NCBI RefSeq assembly: GCF_009910675.1
Contig: NZ_RSEJ01000024.1
Coordinates: forward strand, 42,307-106,306
DNA length: 64,000 nucleotides
DNA from: Photobacterium alginatilyticum
Lineage (GTDB): Bacteria; Pseudomonadota; Gammaproteobacteria; Enterobacterales; Vibrionaceae
Direction of reading: 5' to 3'
Under the pieces are notes generated by a model, which saw only the letters and a program-made list of their open reading frames with translations, made no database searches and was not told where the DNA came from. Made by a program: the position numbers and the translations under genes. Below, one piece after another: positions 42,113-51,582 of this stretch; within the stretch, counting starts at the first letter, position 1, and each line of letters begins with the position of its first letter.

Positions 42113-44161
42113 CTACTCTTCTATCTTGGCTAATTGCAAGCCACTATTATCAACCGCCTTGTCCGGTAAATAGACAGAAAAGGTCGATCCTTTACCCGAC
42201 GTAGACTGCACGCAGATATCACCACCAATTTCACTGATAATACCCTGACTGACAGAAAGCCCCAGACCTGTGCCGCTGCGGCGTGTCGTAAAGAACGGGT
42301 TGAAGATTCGCTCCAGGTTCTCTTTGCTGATCCCGCAACCATGATCAGTAATATGAACAACAGCACCGACGGTCTTCCCCTGCTCGTCAATCCAGTCTTC
42401 TGTTCCGACTTTGAGCAAGCCTTGATCGTCCATCGCATGGACACCGTTCATCTGCAGGTTAACCAGAACCTGCAACAGCTGATGGCGATTAACCTCGACG
42501 CAACACTTAGCCTCCAGGTTGGTTTCTATCTGAATTGCATGCTTTTTCGTTCCCGAACGAACCAATGTCAGGCTCTCTTCAACAATTGGATTAAGGTGCT
42601 GCCAGGTAACTTCGTCCTGTACCCCTCCTTGCCGGCTGTATTGCAGCAGGCTTCGGGTGATATTTCGTATCCGGTCGATCTGCTCATGAATAGCTCCCAG
42701 CTCTTCCTTCACCCGTTCGGTATCGTCTCCAAGTTCAAACTGAAGCAACTCCACATTGCCGAGTATCACTGCTGTCGGGTTATTGATCTCGTGTGCGATA
42801 CCGGCAGTCAGCTCGCCCAGCGCCGCCAGTTTTTCGCTGGTTACCAGCTTGCTGCGGGCCTGGTTTAGCAACTTAATGTGCTGCTCTAGTTCTTCGGTTT
42901 TTTCATGCAGGCTCTTAGTACGTGCCTTAACTTTGTCTTCCAGCTCGATTGAGGCCTGCTTTATCACTTCGTTACGCTGGTGAAGCTGATCCAGCATACT
43001 GTCAAACTGTTTGCCCAGTATTTCCAACTCATGATCGGGCGTTAGATCCAGTGAGCCTATCCGGCGATCAAGCCCCAGTTGTACAGCTTTCACGACCTGG
43101 TGAATTTTCTCTATCGGCCGAAACAAATCACGTGCTCCGCGATAAACCACAAGACCGGATATCAGCAGAACAAGTACAATGCCCACCCCAAGCTCAACAA
43201 TGTTTGTCAGGTAAATGCGAATAAGTGGCCATTCTAGATAGCCAGTGTAGAGCATGCCAATTCTACGGCCATCATGATCGCGGAGCGGCTCATAGGCCGA
43301 CACATACCAGTCATCGTAAACATAAGCCCGATCAACCCATGTCAGGCCGCTAGCCAATACCGCCTGTCTCACCTCGTCCGAGACTCGTGTCCCTATTGCA
43401 CGTCCGTTAAGCTGCTCGCTGTCTAGTGGTACGTTGGTGCTTACCCGGATATCGTCCATAAATAGCGTAACGGTTCCGATGCTACCTTCGGGTAACGTGT
43501 CTGAGGCGTAAACCAGATCCCGGATTCGATCGACCAGCGAAGTACTGTTATTGAGCAGCATACCGCCATCGACAATCCACTGCAGGTTGTTTTGTTCGTT
43601 GAAAACGGGGATCAGGCTTCGGCTTACCAGCCCCTTCGATTCAATCTCACCTTCGCTAAGCAATGGGATTTGAGCCCTGGCTGGCAGGTTGGGGTGCAAA
43701 TCTTCAAGCGCCATTTCATCGAGCTGCTGGAAAAAAGTCTGCTCTTCACCATTCATCAACAAGCGACGGTTTGCCTTGGAAAACTCCCCCAGAGCCGATG
43801 CTGGGTGAACGACAACAAAATCAAGATCGTAGCGACCCGCCTGTTGTCTTACCCACTCACTGAGTTTGGCCTCATCATTTCTCAGCAAATACTGAAAATC
43901 GTAAGACTCGGATAATGCCGTCAAGCGCATACGCTGCTCTTTTTGCAGCAACTCCATGCTGTGGTGGGCAACCGCCAAATCTGCACGTGCATTTTTAAGC
44001 GCATTCTGCCAGGTATACATCACGGTCCAGTACATAGTCAGCGCAATAAGTGCCAACAAGGTAATGATGATTGGCACTGATGTCAGCATCAGCAGCCGGT
44101 AGCGCACCATAGTTCGAAAACGGCGAACCCACATCGCTAAATATTGTTTCATAGCTGTCAC
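42113..44161 (-). CDS. Sensor histidine kinase (NtrB-type core, cache-like sensor) paired with the sigma-54 activator
   Basis: A 682-residue kinase. TM1 is at about 20-45 and TM2 at about 325-345, with a large periplasmic cache-like domain (about 50-320) between them. A HAMP region, a coiled coil, the H box IAHEINNP and a HATPase with DHGCGI and GTGLGL follow. The HEINNP form is typical of kinases for NtrC-type regulators. It lies 7 bp after its regulator. Cache domains often bind small organic acids, so formate is a possible signal, but this is unproven. The first codon is GTG at 44161 or ATG at 44152. Confidence 0.9.
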   Translation of the reverse strand: MTAMKQYLAMWVRRFRTMVRYRLLMLTSVPIIITLLALIALTMYWTVMYTWQNALKNARADLAVAHHSMELLQKEQRMRLTALSESYDFQYLLRNDEAKLSEWVRQQAGRYDLDFVVVHPASALGEFSKANRRLLMNGEEQTFFQQLDEMALEDLHPNLPARAQIPLLSEGEIESKGLVSRSLIPVFNEQNNLQWIVDGGMLLNNSTSLVDRIRDLVYASDTLPEGSIGTVTLFMDDIRVSTNVPLDSEQLNGRAIGTRVSDEVRQAVLASGLTWVDRAYVYDDWYVSAYEPLRDHDGRRIGMLYTGYLEWPLIRIYLTNIVELGVGIVLVLLISGLVVYRGARDLFRPIEKIHQVVKAVQLGLDRRIGSLDLTPDHELEILGKQFDSMLDQLHQRNEVIKQASIELEDKVKARTKSLHEKTEELEQHIKLLNQARSKLVTSEKLAALGELTAGIAHEINNPTAVILGNVELLQFELGDDTERVKEELGAIHEQIDRIRNITRSLLQYSRQGGVQDEVTWQHLNPIVEESLTLVRSGTKKHAIQIETNLEAKCCVEVNRHQLLQVLVNLQMNGVHAMDDQGLLKVGTEDWIDEQGKTVGAVVHITDHGCGISKENLERIFNPFFTTRRSGTGLGLSVSQGIISEIGGDICVQSTSGKGSTFSVYLPDKAVDNSGLQLAKIEE

Positions 44162-44168
44162 TGCCTAT

Positions 44169-45677
44169 TTATGCGCTTTCGTCTGCCCAGTCTTTGTATT
44201 TTCGCTCAAGCGTTTTCCGCGCAACACCAAGCTGTCTGGCAGCGGCAGACTTATTGCCTTCATGGGAATCTACGACCTGCATGATATGCGCTTTCTCTAC
44301 TTCTTTTAGCGTCCAGTCCGTCGGGTAACAGAATGAATCTCCATTTGCCTCCGTACAGGAGCACAGTAGCTGATTGCCTGCTGGCACAACTTCAGAATCA
44401 AGGGAAGAGAAGGTTTCTTCCGCGTTGGTAATTCCCACTGGTGTATCGGATACAACAGGCTGCTCTACTACTGTGGTAGCAGAAGTGATAACAACATCGC
44501 CGGCAAGTTCCCGCCAGTATTCAGCAGGTGGTTTACCCAGCAGCAGGCAACGCTCCATCATATTGCGAAGCTCGCGAATATTGCCCGGCCAGTCATAAGC
44601 CTGCATTGACTGGATATCTTCATGAGTCCAGCTAACCGGCTTTACGCCTAAATCTTTCGCCAGTTGCTGAGTAAAATGATGAGACAAAGCCGGTATATCT
44701 TCAACACGATCCCTTAGAGCCGGCAACTCGATGGTTAGCACATTCAAGCGATAGTACAGATCGCGGCGAAAACGTCCTTCCTCGACTTCCTGTTTCAGGT
44801 TGCGGTTGGTAGCAGCCACAATCCGGACATCAACCTGAACTTCCCGCTCGGCACCGACAGGACGAATAGCTTTTTGCTCCAGCGCTCGCAATAGCGATGA
44901 TTGCATTGAAAGCGGCATCTCCCCTATTTCATCAAGGAACAAGGTACCGTTGTTTGCAACGCGAAACAGTCCTTCACGTCCTTTCTTAGCACCGGTAAAA
45001 GCACCTGAAACATGGCCAAACAATTCACTTTCCAGCAAGTCAGGGGCAATAGCACCACAGTTCAAAGGAACAAAAGGCCCGCTGCGCTTGCTCAGCTGGT
45101 GCAATGCCCTGGCAACTAACTCTTTGCCCGTGCCCGACTCGCCTTCTACCAATACCGCCGCCTGCGAAGGAGCGACCTGGGCAATCATTTTTTTCATCAT
45201 CAGCGTACGCTGTGCATCACCAATAATATCAACCGGATATGTTCGATCGATATCGCGCTGCAAGGCAAAATTCTGTCTTTCGACCATTCGCCTCTCGATA
45301 CAGCGGTTGACCGACTGCATCATCTGGTCGAGGTTAAACGGCTTGAGAATGAAATCAGACGCACCGGCACGCAAAGCCTGAATAGCAGTATCCAAGTCTG
45401 CGTAGCCCGTCATGAAGATCACATCACTACGGCGTGTCGAGGGGTCGAAGGCTTCATGCCACTCAATTCCTGAGCGTCCCGGCAGATTAATGTCCACAAT
45501 TAACAGATCGAAGTGACATCGCTTGCGAAGCTCTTCCGCTTCCTCGATACTGCCAGCGGTATCAACCTGGGCAAATTTCTTACTCAGGGCTTTTTTGAGG
45601 ATCGCTCGCATTCCCGGCTCGTCATCTACAACAAGCACCGACACAGCGGACCAAGAAGAAGCAGCAGATTCAGACAT
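44169..45677 (-). CDS. NtrC-family sigma-54-dependent response regulator
   Basis: A 502-residue enhancer-binding protein. The receiver (1-125) has its phosphoacceptor Asp in LLIVDINLPG. The AAA+ domain (about 150-380) has Walker A GESGTGKE, the sigma-54 contact loop GAFTGA and Walker B LFLDEIGEMP. The C-terminus carries a Fis-type helix-turn-helix (NKSAAARQLGVARKTLERK). It is divergent from tupABC, and a sigma-54 promoter plus GACA-N3-TGTC dyad lie in the shared intergenic region. It is therefore the best local candidate for activator of tup and, through the same dyad, formate dehydrogenase. Confidence 0.94.
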   Translation of the reverse strand: MSESAASSWSAVSVLVVDDEPGMRAILKKALSKKFAQVDTAGSIEEAEELRKRCHFDLLIVDINLPGRSGIEWHEAFDPSTRRSDVIFMTGYADLDTAIQALRAGASDFILKPFNLDQMMQSVNRCIERRMVERQNFALQRDIDRTYPVDIIGDAQRTLMMKKMIAQVAPSQAAVLVEGESGTGKELVARALHQLSKRSGPFVPLNCGAIAPDLLESELFGHVSGAFTGAKKGREGLFRVANNGTLFLDEIGEMPLSMQSSLLRALEQKAIRPVGAEREVQVDVRIVAATNRNLKQEVEEGRFRRDLYYRLNVLTIELPALRDRVEDIPALSHHFTQQLAKDLGVKPVSWTHEDIQSMQAYDWPGNIRELRNMMERCLLLGKPPAEYWRELAGDVVITSATTVVEQPVVSDTPVGITNAEETFSSLDSEVVPAGNQLLCSCTEANGDSFCYPTDWTLKEVEKAHIMQVVDSHEGNKSAAARQLGVARKTLERKYKDWADESA

Positions 45678-45708
45678 AAGTTGTTATTTACCAATCAATA
45701 AGGGATGC

Positions 45709-45719
45709 GACATTTTGTC
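45709..45719. promoter_or_regulatory. GACA-TTT-TGTC dyad, candidate enhancer for tupA
   Basis: The dyad is centred near 45714, about 160 bp upstream of the predicted sigma-54 start of tupA. It matches the sites at 24329-24341 and 24362-24372 in front of the main formate dehydrogenase operon. A half-site TGTC lies 20 bp further at 45736. Confidence 0.55.
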
Positions 45720-45848
45720 TCACCTCGTTAACCAATGTCAAAACAGTTTATGACGGCAATGAATATAATTGCATTTTTGATCACAATACTTGTTTAAAAT
45801 CATTCACTTGCAGCATGAGTTCGCGTTAATCTCAATGCGTTAGAAAAA

Positions 45849-45865
45849 TTGGCACCTGATTTGCT
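45849..45865 (+). promoter_or_regulatory. Sigma-54 promoter of the tungstate operon
   Basis: It reads TTGGCACCTGATTTGCT, an almost perfect RpoN -24/-12 element (TTGGCAC and TTGCT, GG-N10-GC). The expected start is near 45876, about 80 nt before the tupA ATG. Confidence 0.88.
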
Positions 45866-45954
45866 TTAGCCTCGGCAGTCACGAAAGAATTGTCTGCCTT
45901 ACAGGCAACAGCTATTTGCGTATTCACTTAATTGACATTAAGTCAGGAAGACCT

Positions 45955-46767
45955 ATGAAATTTATAAAAACGACTCTTGTTATTCTTTCCCTTGCCTCTG
46001 CAAGTGCAGCCCAAGCCACAGAAGATATGACCATTCGTCTGGCCACGACGACCAGCACCTATCACTCTGGCCTGCTTGACTACCTGCTCCCTGAGTTCAA
46101 AAAAGATACTGGCTACAGTGTTGAAGTTCTGGCTGCTGGCACCGGTAAGTCACTGCGTATGGGACAAAATGGCGATGTTGATCTTGTTATGACCCACGCC
46201 CCGAAAGCCGAAGCGAATTTCGTTGAGAAAGGCTATGGTGTATTACCTCGTAAACTGATGCACAACGACTTTGTGGTTGTCGGACCTCAAGCCGATCCGG
46301 CAAAAATTGCTGGCGACAAAGATGTTGCTGATGCATTGACAAAAATTGCTTCTTACAACGCAACCTTTGTTTCTCGCGGCGATGACTCAGGTACCCATAA
46401 GAAAGAACTTAACCTGTGGGCACAAACAAAAATGGAGCCTAACTTCGGCGGCTACAAAGCTGTTGGTCAAGGCATGGGTCCTACATTGAACATGGCATCT
46501 GAACTGCAGGCCTATACCATGACAGACCGTGGAACCTGGCTAGCGTACCAAAACAAACTTGATCTTAAGATTGTGGTTGAAGGTGACAAGCGCCTGTTCA
46601 ACCCATATCAGGTTATCCTGGTTAACCCAAGCCGCTACCCTGATATTAACTACCAGGGTGCGAAATCATTCAGTGACTGGCTGGTTAACCAGAAAGCACA
46701 AAAAATGATCAACAACTATAAGCGACATGGCGAACAGCTATTTGTCGCGGATGCTATCACACAATAA
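45955..46767 (+). CDS. tupA: Tungstate-binding protein
   Basis: A 270-residue periplasmic protein that binds tungstate with high selectivity for the TupBC importer. The signal peptide ends near AQA (about 22), and the TTTST oxyanion-binding motif follows directly (LATTTSTYHSG). The length and VDLVMTHAPKAE region are typical of TupA, not ModA. The ATG at 45955 with AGGAAG upstream is preferred to the longer frame, which would bury the signal. The tupB ATG follows the stop directly. Confidence 0.92.
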   Translation: MKFIKTTLVILSLASASAAQATEDMTIRLATTTSTYHSGLLDYLLPEFKKDTGYSVEVLAAGTGKSLRMGQNGDVDLVMTHAPKAEANFVEKGYGVLPRKLMHNDFVVVGPQADPAKIAGDKDVADALTKIASYNATFVSRGDDSGTHKKELNLWAQTKMEPNFGGYKAVGQGMGPTLNMASELQAYTMTDRGTWLAYQNKLDLKIVVEGDKRLFNPYQVILVNPSRYPDINYQGAKSFSDWLVNQKAQKMINNYKRHGEQLFVADAITQ

Positions 46768-47469
46768 ATGGATATTTGGCAAACCACCCAACAAGCCGTT
46801 CAGCTACTGCTGAGCGGCGATACTGCCCTCTGGGGCATTGTTGGTGTCTCTTTCTCTGTTTCTCTGCTGGCTATAAGCATTGTGCTTTTGCCAGCATTAC
46901 TTATTGGCTTCGCCCTTGCCTACGGCAAGTTCCCCGGGCGCTGGCTGATACTGTCCATATTTAACACCTTTCAGTCCATTCCGACTGTTGTTATCGGACT
47001 GCTGCTGTACATGCTCTTGTCTCGATCCGGCCCCTTGGGTGACTGGAAGATGCTGTTTACCCAGCAGGCAATGATATTGGGTCAGATCCTGATTTGCTTT
47101 CCGATCCTTGTCTCAATGATGCACGCAGCCTTTCAAAACAGTGACCGCCGTGCCTGGGAAACTTCGCTCACACTCGGCGCTAGTATCCCAAGGGCACTTA
47201 CTAGCCTGATGTGGGAGAGCCGCTTTCCGCTTATGGCCACTGTTATTGCTGCCTTTAGCCGCATTATTACCGAGGTAGGCTGTTCTATGATGGTCGGCGG
47301 CAATATTTTGAATTCAACCCGGAATATTCCCACGGCGATTGCACTGGAGAGCTCGAAAGGTGCCTTCGCTCAAGGTGTTGCATTAGGAATGGTGCTGCTG
47401 TTGCTGGCACTCGTACTAAACTTTTTTCTATCTGTTGCGCGGGGCAAAGCCCATTTGCGTACCAATTAA
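46768..47469 (+). CDS. tupB: Tungstate ABC transporter permease
   Basis: A 233-residue inner-membrane permease with five or six helices and the EAA-type loop WETSLTLGASIPRAL (about 131-145) that contacts the ATPase. It follows tupA without a gap and precedes tupC by 12 bp. It resembles TupB rather than ModB in its GCSMMVGGNI motif near the C-terminus. It forms the transmembrane channel as a homodimer. Confidence 0.92.
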   Translation: MDIWQTTQQAVQLLLSGDTALWGIVGVSFSVSLLAISIVLLPALLIGFALAYGKFPGRWLILSIFNTFQSIPTVVIGLLLYMLLSRSGPLGDWKMLFTQQAMILGQILICFPILVSMMHAAFQNSDRRAWETSLTLGASIPRALTSLMWESRFPLMATVIAAFSRIITEVGCSMMVGGNILNSTRNIPTAIALESSKGAFAQGVALGMVLLLLALVLNFFLSVARGKAHLRTN

Positions 47470-47481
47470 GCTGAGGAGCAG

Positions 47482-48189
47482 ATGATGTCTCAAATCTCAA
47501 TTCAGGCTCATGACCTCTCAATCCGCTTCAAGGACCGCCTGCTATTTCATATCCCTCAGCTAAGCATCGGCCCGCAAGAAGCCATTTACCTGACCGGCGA
47601 TAACGGCGTCGGAAAAACCACCTTGTTAAAGGTGCTGTCCGGCCTGCAGAAACCGACCACGGGCAAGGTGAATTTACAACAAGCCTCACTGTTGACAAGA
47701 CTGTTCAAAGGAAAAAGCCAGGGTGGCGTTATTTATATGCACCAAACTCCTTACATGTTTGATGGCACTGTGTTCGATAACGTATGTTACGGCCTGAAAT
47801 TTACGATAAATAACCGCCAGATGCGACGAACAGAAGCCATTAATGCCCTTCGTATGGTAGGGTTAGAAACCTTGGCCGACGAACATATTTCGGTTCTTTC
47901 AGGCGGTGAGCGCCAACGCGTGGCAATGGCGCGGGCCTGGGTGTTGAAACCGGGCGTATTGCTTATGGATGAATCAAGTGCCAGCCTGGATCATGAATCG
48001 ATAGAGCGTCAGGTGGTTCTCGCTGAAGACTTGCTTGATCGCGGTACCAGCCTTGTGATCACCAGCCACCAGAAAAATGCCCTGACGGCTTTGTGTCGTC
48101 GCCAGTGGACCATCTCCAATACAAAATTAATAGAACGAGCAGACTTGCAGCTCGTCGATGAGGATAGCAATGAGTATGCCTACGCCTGA
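47482..48189 (+). CDS. tupC: Tungstate ABC transporter ATP-binding protein
   Basis: A 235-residue ATPase with Walker A GDNGVGKTTL, signature LSGGERQRVAMARA and Walker B LLMDESSASLD. It has no C-terminal MOP/TOBE domain, which fits TupC and argues against ModC. GAGGAG upstream serves the ATG at 47482. Its 3' end overlaps mobA, so transport and cofactor assembly genes are translated from the same mRNA. Confidence 0.9.
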   Translation: MMSQISIQAHDLSIRFKDRLLFHIPQLSIGPQEAIYLTGDNGVGKTTLLKVLSGLQKPTTGKVNLQQASLLTRLFKGKSQGGVIYMHQTPYMFDGTVFDNVCYGLKFTINNRQMRRTEAINALRMVGLETLADEHISVLSGGERQRVAMARAWVLKPGVLLMDESSASLDHESIERQVVLAEDLLDRGTSLVITSHQKNALTALCRRQWTISNTKLIERADLQLVDEDSNEYAYA

Positions 48190-48760
48190 AAATACAAGCT
48201 GGGTGATCCTGGCTGGTGGACAAGCCAGCCGCATGGGGGGAAATGACAAGGGGCTGGTAGAACTTGCCGGCCGCGCAATGATCGAACATGTCATCGACAC
48301 GCTCCAACCACAAACCTCCGCAATAACTATTAACGCCAACCGCAACCAAGTGCGTTATAACACTTACGGAACCGTGTTTGGCGACCATATCCAAAATTAC
48401 CCTGGCCCGCTGGGAGGTATGCACGCAGCCCTGCACCACCTAAACGATGAGTGGATTGGTTTCGTCCCTTGTGACTGCCCTCGACTACCGGCAGATCTCG
48501 TTTCTCGCATGAGTGCAGCATGCCAAAGCGACACCGATATCGCTGTGGCACATGACGGCGAGCACATTCAACCCGTTGTAACACTATTAAACCGGCGAAT
48601 TCTGCCAAAACTGGAACGTTTTCTTGAAAACGGCGATCGCAAGATCATCCTGCTGTATAAACAATGCAATATGATCACCGTTGACTTTAGCGATCAGCCG
48701 AATGCCTTTGTAAACCTGAATACACCACAAGAACTACAACAATTTGGACAGGAATTATGA
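48170..48760 (+). CDS. mobA: Molybdenum cofactor guanylyltransferase
   Basis: A 196-residue cytoplasmic enzyme that attaches GMP to the molybdopterin cofactor to give the MGD form used by formate dehydrogenase. LAGGQASRMGGNDKGL is the nucleotide-binding motif, and GPLGGMHAAL plus FVPCDCPRLP match MobA. Start candidates are ATG at 48158, 48170 and 48176; 48170 fits AGGA at 48161-48164. It overlaps tupC by 20 bp and its stop overlaps the start of mobB-moeA by 4 bp. Confidence 0.9.
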   Translation: MSMPTPENTSWVILAGGQASRMGGNDKGLVELAGRAMIEHVIDTLQPQTSAITINANRNQVRYNTYGTVFGDHIQNYPGPLGGMHAALHHLNDEWIGFVPCDCPRLPADLVSRMSAACQSDTDIAVAHDGEHIQPVVTLLNRRILPKLERFLENGDRKIILLYKQCNMITVDFSDQPNAFVNLNTPQELQQFGQEL

Positions 48761-50526
48761 GTCAGATTTATGCATCCCTGCCCCTGCTGGGCTTTGCCGC
48801 GTGGAGCGGCACCGGTAAGACGACACTGCTTGAAGCCATGTTGCCTAAACTTGTCGAGCGAGGCATACGTGTTGCCGTGATCAAACATGCTCACCACAAC
48901 TTCGATATTGACCAGGAAGGCAAAGACAGCTATCGCCTGCGCAAAGCAGGAGCCAGCCAAATGCTGATCTCGTCTCGTTACCGTCGTGCGCTGGTAACAG
49001 AAACACCGGAAGAAGAAGCAACGCTGCCTTACCTGATTTCCCAGCTCGATCAGACCCAGCTTGACCTTATTCTGGTCGAAGGATTTAAGAAACTCGATTT
49101 CCCCAAAATTGAACTGCACCGTGAAGAGATTGGCAAACCTTGGTTGCATCCTGAGGACAGCAACATTATTGCAGTTGCATCCGATATCAAGCCATCAACA
49201 GAACTGCCTCAGCTCGATATTAATAACCTCGATCTATTGACTGATTTTGTTGTGAGCTTTGCCAACCAGACGAAAAACGAAAGCTTCAGCTGCTTTGATG
49301 TTGATCCGTCCGGTATGCTCTCTGTCGATGAAGGCCGCTCGCGTATCTTGGAACAAATCGTCCCATCCAAACTTGCCGTAACGGTTCCTCTAGCACAGGG
49401 GCTGGGACAAATTGTCTCAAGCGACATTCTGTCACCGGTCAATGTGCCTCAACATACTAACTCGGCAATGGATGGCTATGCCATTCGCGGCGATGATCTT
49501 GAACGCGACAACTACACGGTTGTCGCCGAAGTGCTGGCAGGTCATAGCTATAACCAACCACTAGAAGCTGGACAGGCTGTTCGTATCATGACGGGAGCAC
49601 CAGTCCCGGCCAACGCCGATACCGTCATTATGCGAGAACTGGCTGAGCAAGAAGGTGACACTGTCACCTTTAACACAACTAAAGCCGCTATTAAACAGGG
49701 CCAGAATGTTCGCCAGGCTGGAGAGGATCTTGCCATCGGTCAGACGGCTGTAACAGCAGGCACTCAAATTACGGCTCCTGAGCTGGGTATGATTGCTTCT
49801 CTGGGTATTGATACAGTTAGCATTAACTCTACAGTCAAAGTGGCCATTTTCTCTACCGGTGATGAAGTACAACATCCGGGCGAGGAACAAAAGGCCAACT
49901 GCATCTATGACTCAAATCGCTATACCCTACTCTCTATGCTGACCAAAACAGGTTGCGAAGTAATCGACCTTGGCATTATTGAAGATAGTGAAGAAGCTCT
50001 GGAATCCACTTTACTCAAAGCCAGTCAGCAAGCTGATCTTATTCTGTCTTCAGGTGGGGTTTCTGTCGGTGATGCCGATTACATCAAAACCGTACTGGGC
50101 AAGCTTGGCCAAATAAACTTCTGGCGAATCAATATGCGTCCAGGTCGTCCACTGGCATTTGGTCAAATTCAGCAAACCCCTTTCTTCGGTCTGCCGGGCA
50201 ATCCGGTAGCCGTTATGGTGACCTTCCTGCAGTTTGTCGAACCAGCTATTCGCAAGCTTCAAGGTATGGATAACTGGCAGCCACAGGTATTCAATGCCAT
50301 CGCCACAGAAAAACTTCGCTCAAGACCCGGTCGTACAGAGTACAGCCGAGGCATCTTCAGCCTTGACGCCAACGGGCGATTGTCAGTGAAAACGACTGGA
50401 AAACAAGGTTCAGGCATCCTTCGCTCGATGAGCGAAGCAAACTGTTTGATTGAAATAGTGCCGGAACAGCCAAGTGTTGAAGTGGGTGAAGTGGTTCGGG
50501 TTATCCCTCTGGAGGGGCGTATTTAA
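48757..50526 (+). CDS. MobB-MoeA fusion: cofactor adaptor and molybdopterin molybdotransferase
   Basis: A 589-residue bifunctional protein. Residues 1-165 are MobB, with Walker A GFAAWSGTGKTTL and the motif VIKHAHHNFDID. Residues about 180-589 are MoeA, which inserts metal into adenylylated molybdopterin (NSAMDGYAIR, MTGAPVPAN, SSGGVSVGDADY, GLPGNPVAV). Such fusions are common in Vibrionaceae. With tupABC and mobA it forms a metal-uptake and cofactor operon that ends at a strong terminator. It could load tungsten as well as molybdenum. Confidence 0.93.
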   Translation: MSQIYASLPLLGFAAWSGTGKTTLLEAMLPKLVERGIRVAVIKHAHHNFDIDQEGKDSYRLRKAGASQMLISSRYRRALVTETPEEEATLPYLISQLDQTQLDLILVEGFKKLDFPKIELHREEIGKPWLHPEDSNIIAVASDIKPSTELPQLDINNLDLLTDFVVSFANQTKNESFSCFDVDPSGMLSVDEGRSRILEQIVPSKLAVTVPLAQGLGQIVSSDILSPVNVPQHTNSAMDGYAIRGDDLERDNYTVVAEVLAGHSYNQPLEAGQAVRIMTGAPVPANADTVIMRELAEQEGDTVTFNTTKAAIKQGQNVRQAGEDLAIGQTAVTAGTQITAPELGMIASLGIDTVSINSTVKVAIFSTGDEVQHPGEEQKANCIYDSNRYTLLSMLTKTGCEVIDLGIIEDSEEALESTLLKASQQADLILSSGGVSVGDADYIKTVLGKLGQINFWRINMRPGRPLAFGQIQQTPFFGLPGNPVAVMVTFLQFVEPAIRKLQGMDNWQPQVFNAIATEKLRSRPGRTEYSRGIFSLDANGRLSVKTTGKQGSGILRSMSEANCLIEIVPEQPSVEVGEVVRVIPLEGRI

Positions 50527-50582
50527 CCCGCAAACTTCTACATGTTGAAACTCTAAGTTTATTGTTATAGCTGCAATTTATT

Positions 50583-50627
50583 AGCACTCAGAAAACGGCG
50601 AATTCACCGTTTACTGAGTGCTTTTTT
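50583..50627 (+). terminator. Intrinsic terminator of the tup-mob operon
   Basis: Stem GCACTCAG with CTGAGTGC, plus an inner ACGG/CCGT pairing, then seven T residues, starting about 57 bp after the stop. Confidence 0.88.
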
Positions 50628-50900
50628 GTTTGCAGCTTCCGTGCTACTTTATTTTCCTGAGCTTCTACACGTCTAGAAGATGGTTTTGAATACACTTTGT
50701 GTATATATTTTTTTACGCTCAGATAAAGTAACCTAGCCTGAAAATTCTATTTTATTTGACAAATGCAAATTATTCTTTTGCTTTGCCATTTATTAAGCGG
50801 TGAGGATATTACATAATTATGCTGCCCGTTGCATCAAAAATATCATTTTTTTATCAATCATTTATGAGAGCAATGATCAGACACCGTAAAAGGACACATT
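50628..50900. other. Intergenic region upstream of the Nudix gene
   Basis: An AT-rich region. The dyad ATACACTTTGTGTAT near 50692-50706 could be an operator. I see nothing else of note. Confidence 0.4.
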
Positions 50901-51347
50901 ATGAGACCCCGAATATCAGTCCGTGCAGTATTCTATAATCACGGTCACATTTTACTCTGCAAGCATCAAGATGAACGCGGATTCTGGTATATCACCCCAG
51001 GAGGCGGTGTCGAACATGGTGAAACACTGGAAGATGCTTTTCATCGTGAACTGATGGAAGAAATAGGCCTGAAGGCGACCATGGGGGATGTACTGTGTAT
51101 CCGAGATCTCATATCTGATCGTTCGCCAACTCCTTACCTACCCAAACACTTTCACCAAATTGAAATCTTCGTTGAGGGAAAAGCCCCCAGCTTTATTGAT
51201 ACAGCCAGTAAACTCGATCCTGCTCAGATTGGCTATGAATGGGTGCCGCTAGAGCAGCTCGATAGCATTTTATTCTTTCCGACTGAGTTAGTAGAGGTGT
51301 TCAAAAACAGAGAATTCTCTACCATCTACCAAGGCCACAAGCTCTAG
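50901..51347 (+). CDS. Nudix hydrolase
   Basis: A 148-residue nucleoside-diphosphate-linked pyrophosphatase. The Nudix box GGGVEHGETLEDAFHRELMEEIG is complete (only its pattern is quoted: GX5EX7REUXEEXGU), so metal-dependent activity is expected. The substrate cannot be told. AGGACA precedes the ATG. It stands alone, with an AT-rich hairpin (AGCTTAT-N4-ATAAGCT at 51453-51470) downstream. Confidence 0.88.
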   Translation: MRPRISVRAVFYNHGHILLCKHQDERGFWYITPGGGVEHGETLEDAFHRELMEEIGLKATMGDVLCIRDLISDRSPTPYLPKHFHQIEIFVEGKAPSFIDTASKLDPAQIGYEWVPLEQLDSILFFPTELVEVFKNREFSTIYQGHKL

Positions 51348-51582
51348 AAGCATACGCTCAAAGCATATGAACGGCGTTCATAGCAGCCTCTGTTCACCCC
51401 CACCCTGTCTGGATATTCAGCAAATACAAGGCAAAGTGTATTAATATTCAACAGCTTATCTTTATAAGCTTTCTATCGAATAGTCAAGCTTTACTGCTCG
51501 TTCACTGGCTAGACCATCTATTGTGAAGTTCTCATGTAGAATACACGACAGTTTGATTAACTAAGGTATTCATAAGTTAGGC

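Noticed and set aside
42341..42868. A 175-codon frame opposite the sensor kinase gene
   Set aside because: Antisense shadow of the conserved histidine-kinase domains, no start signals.
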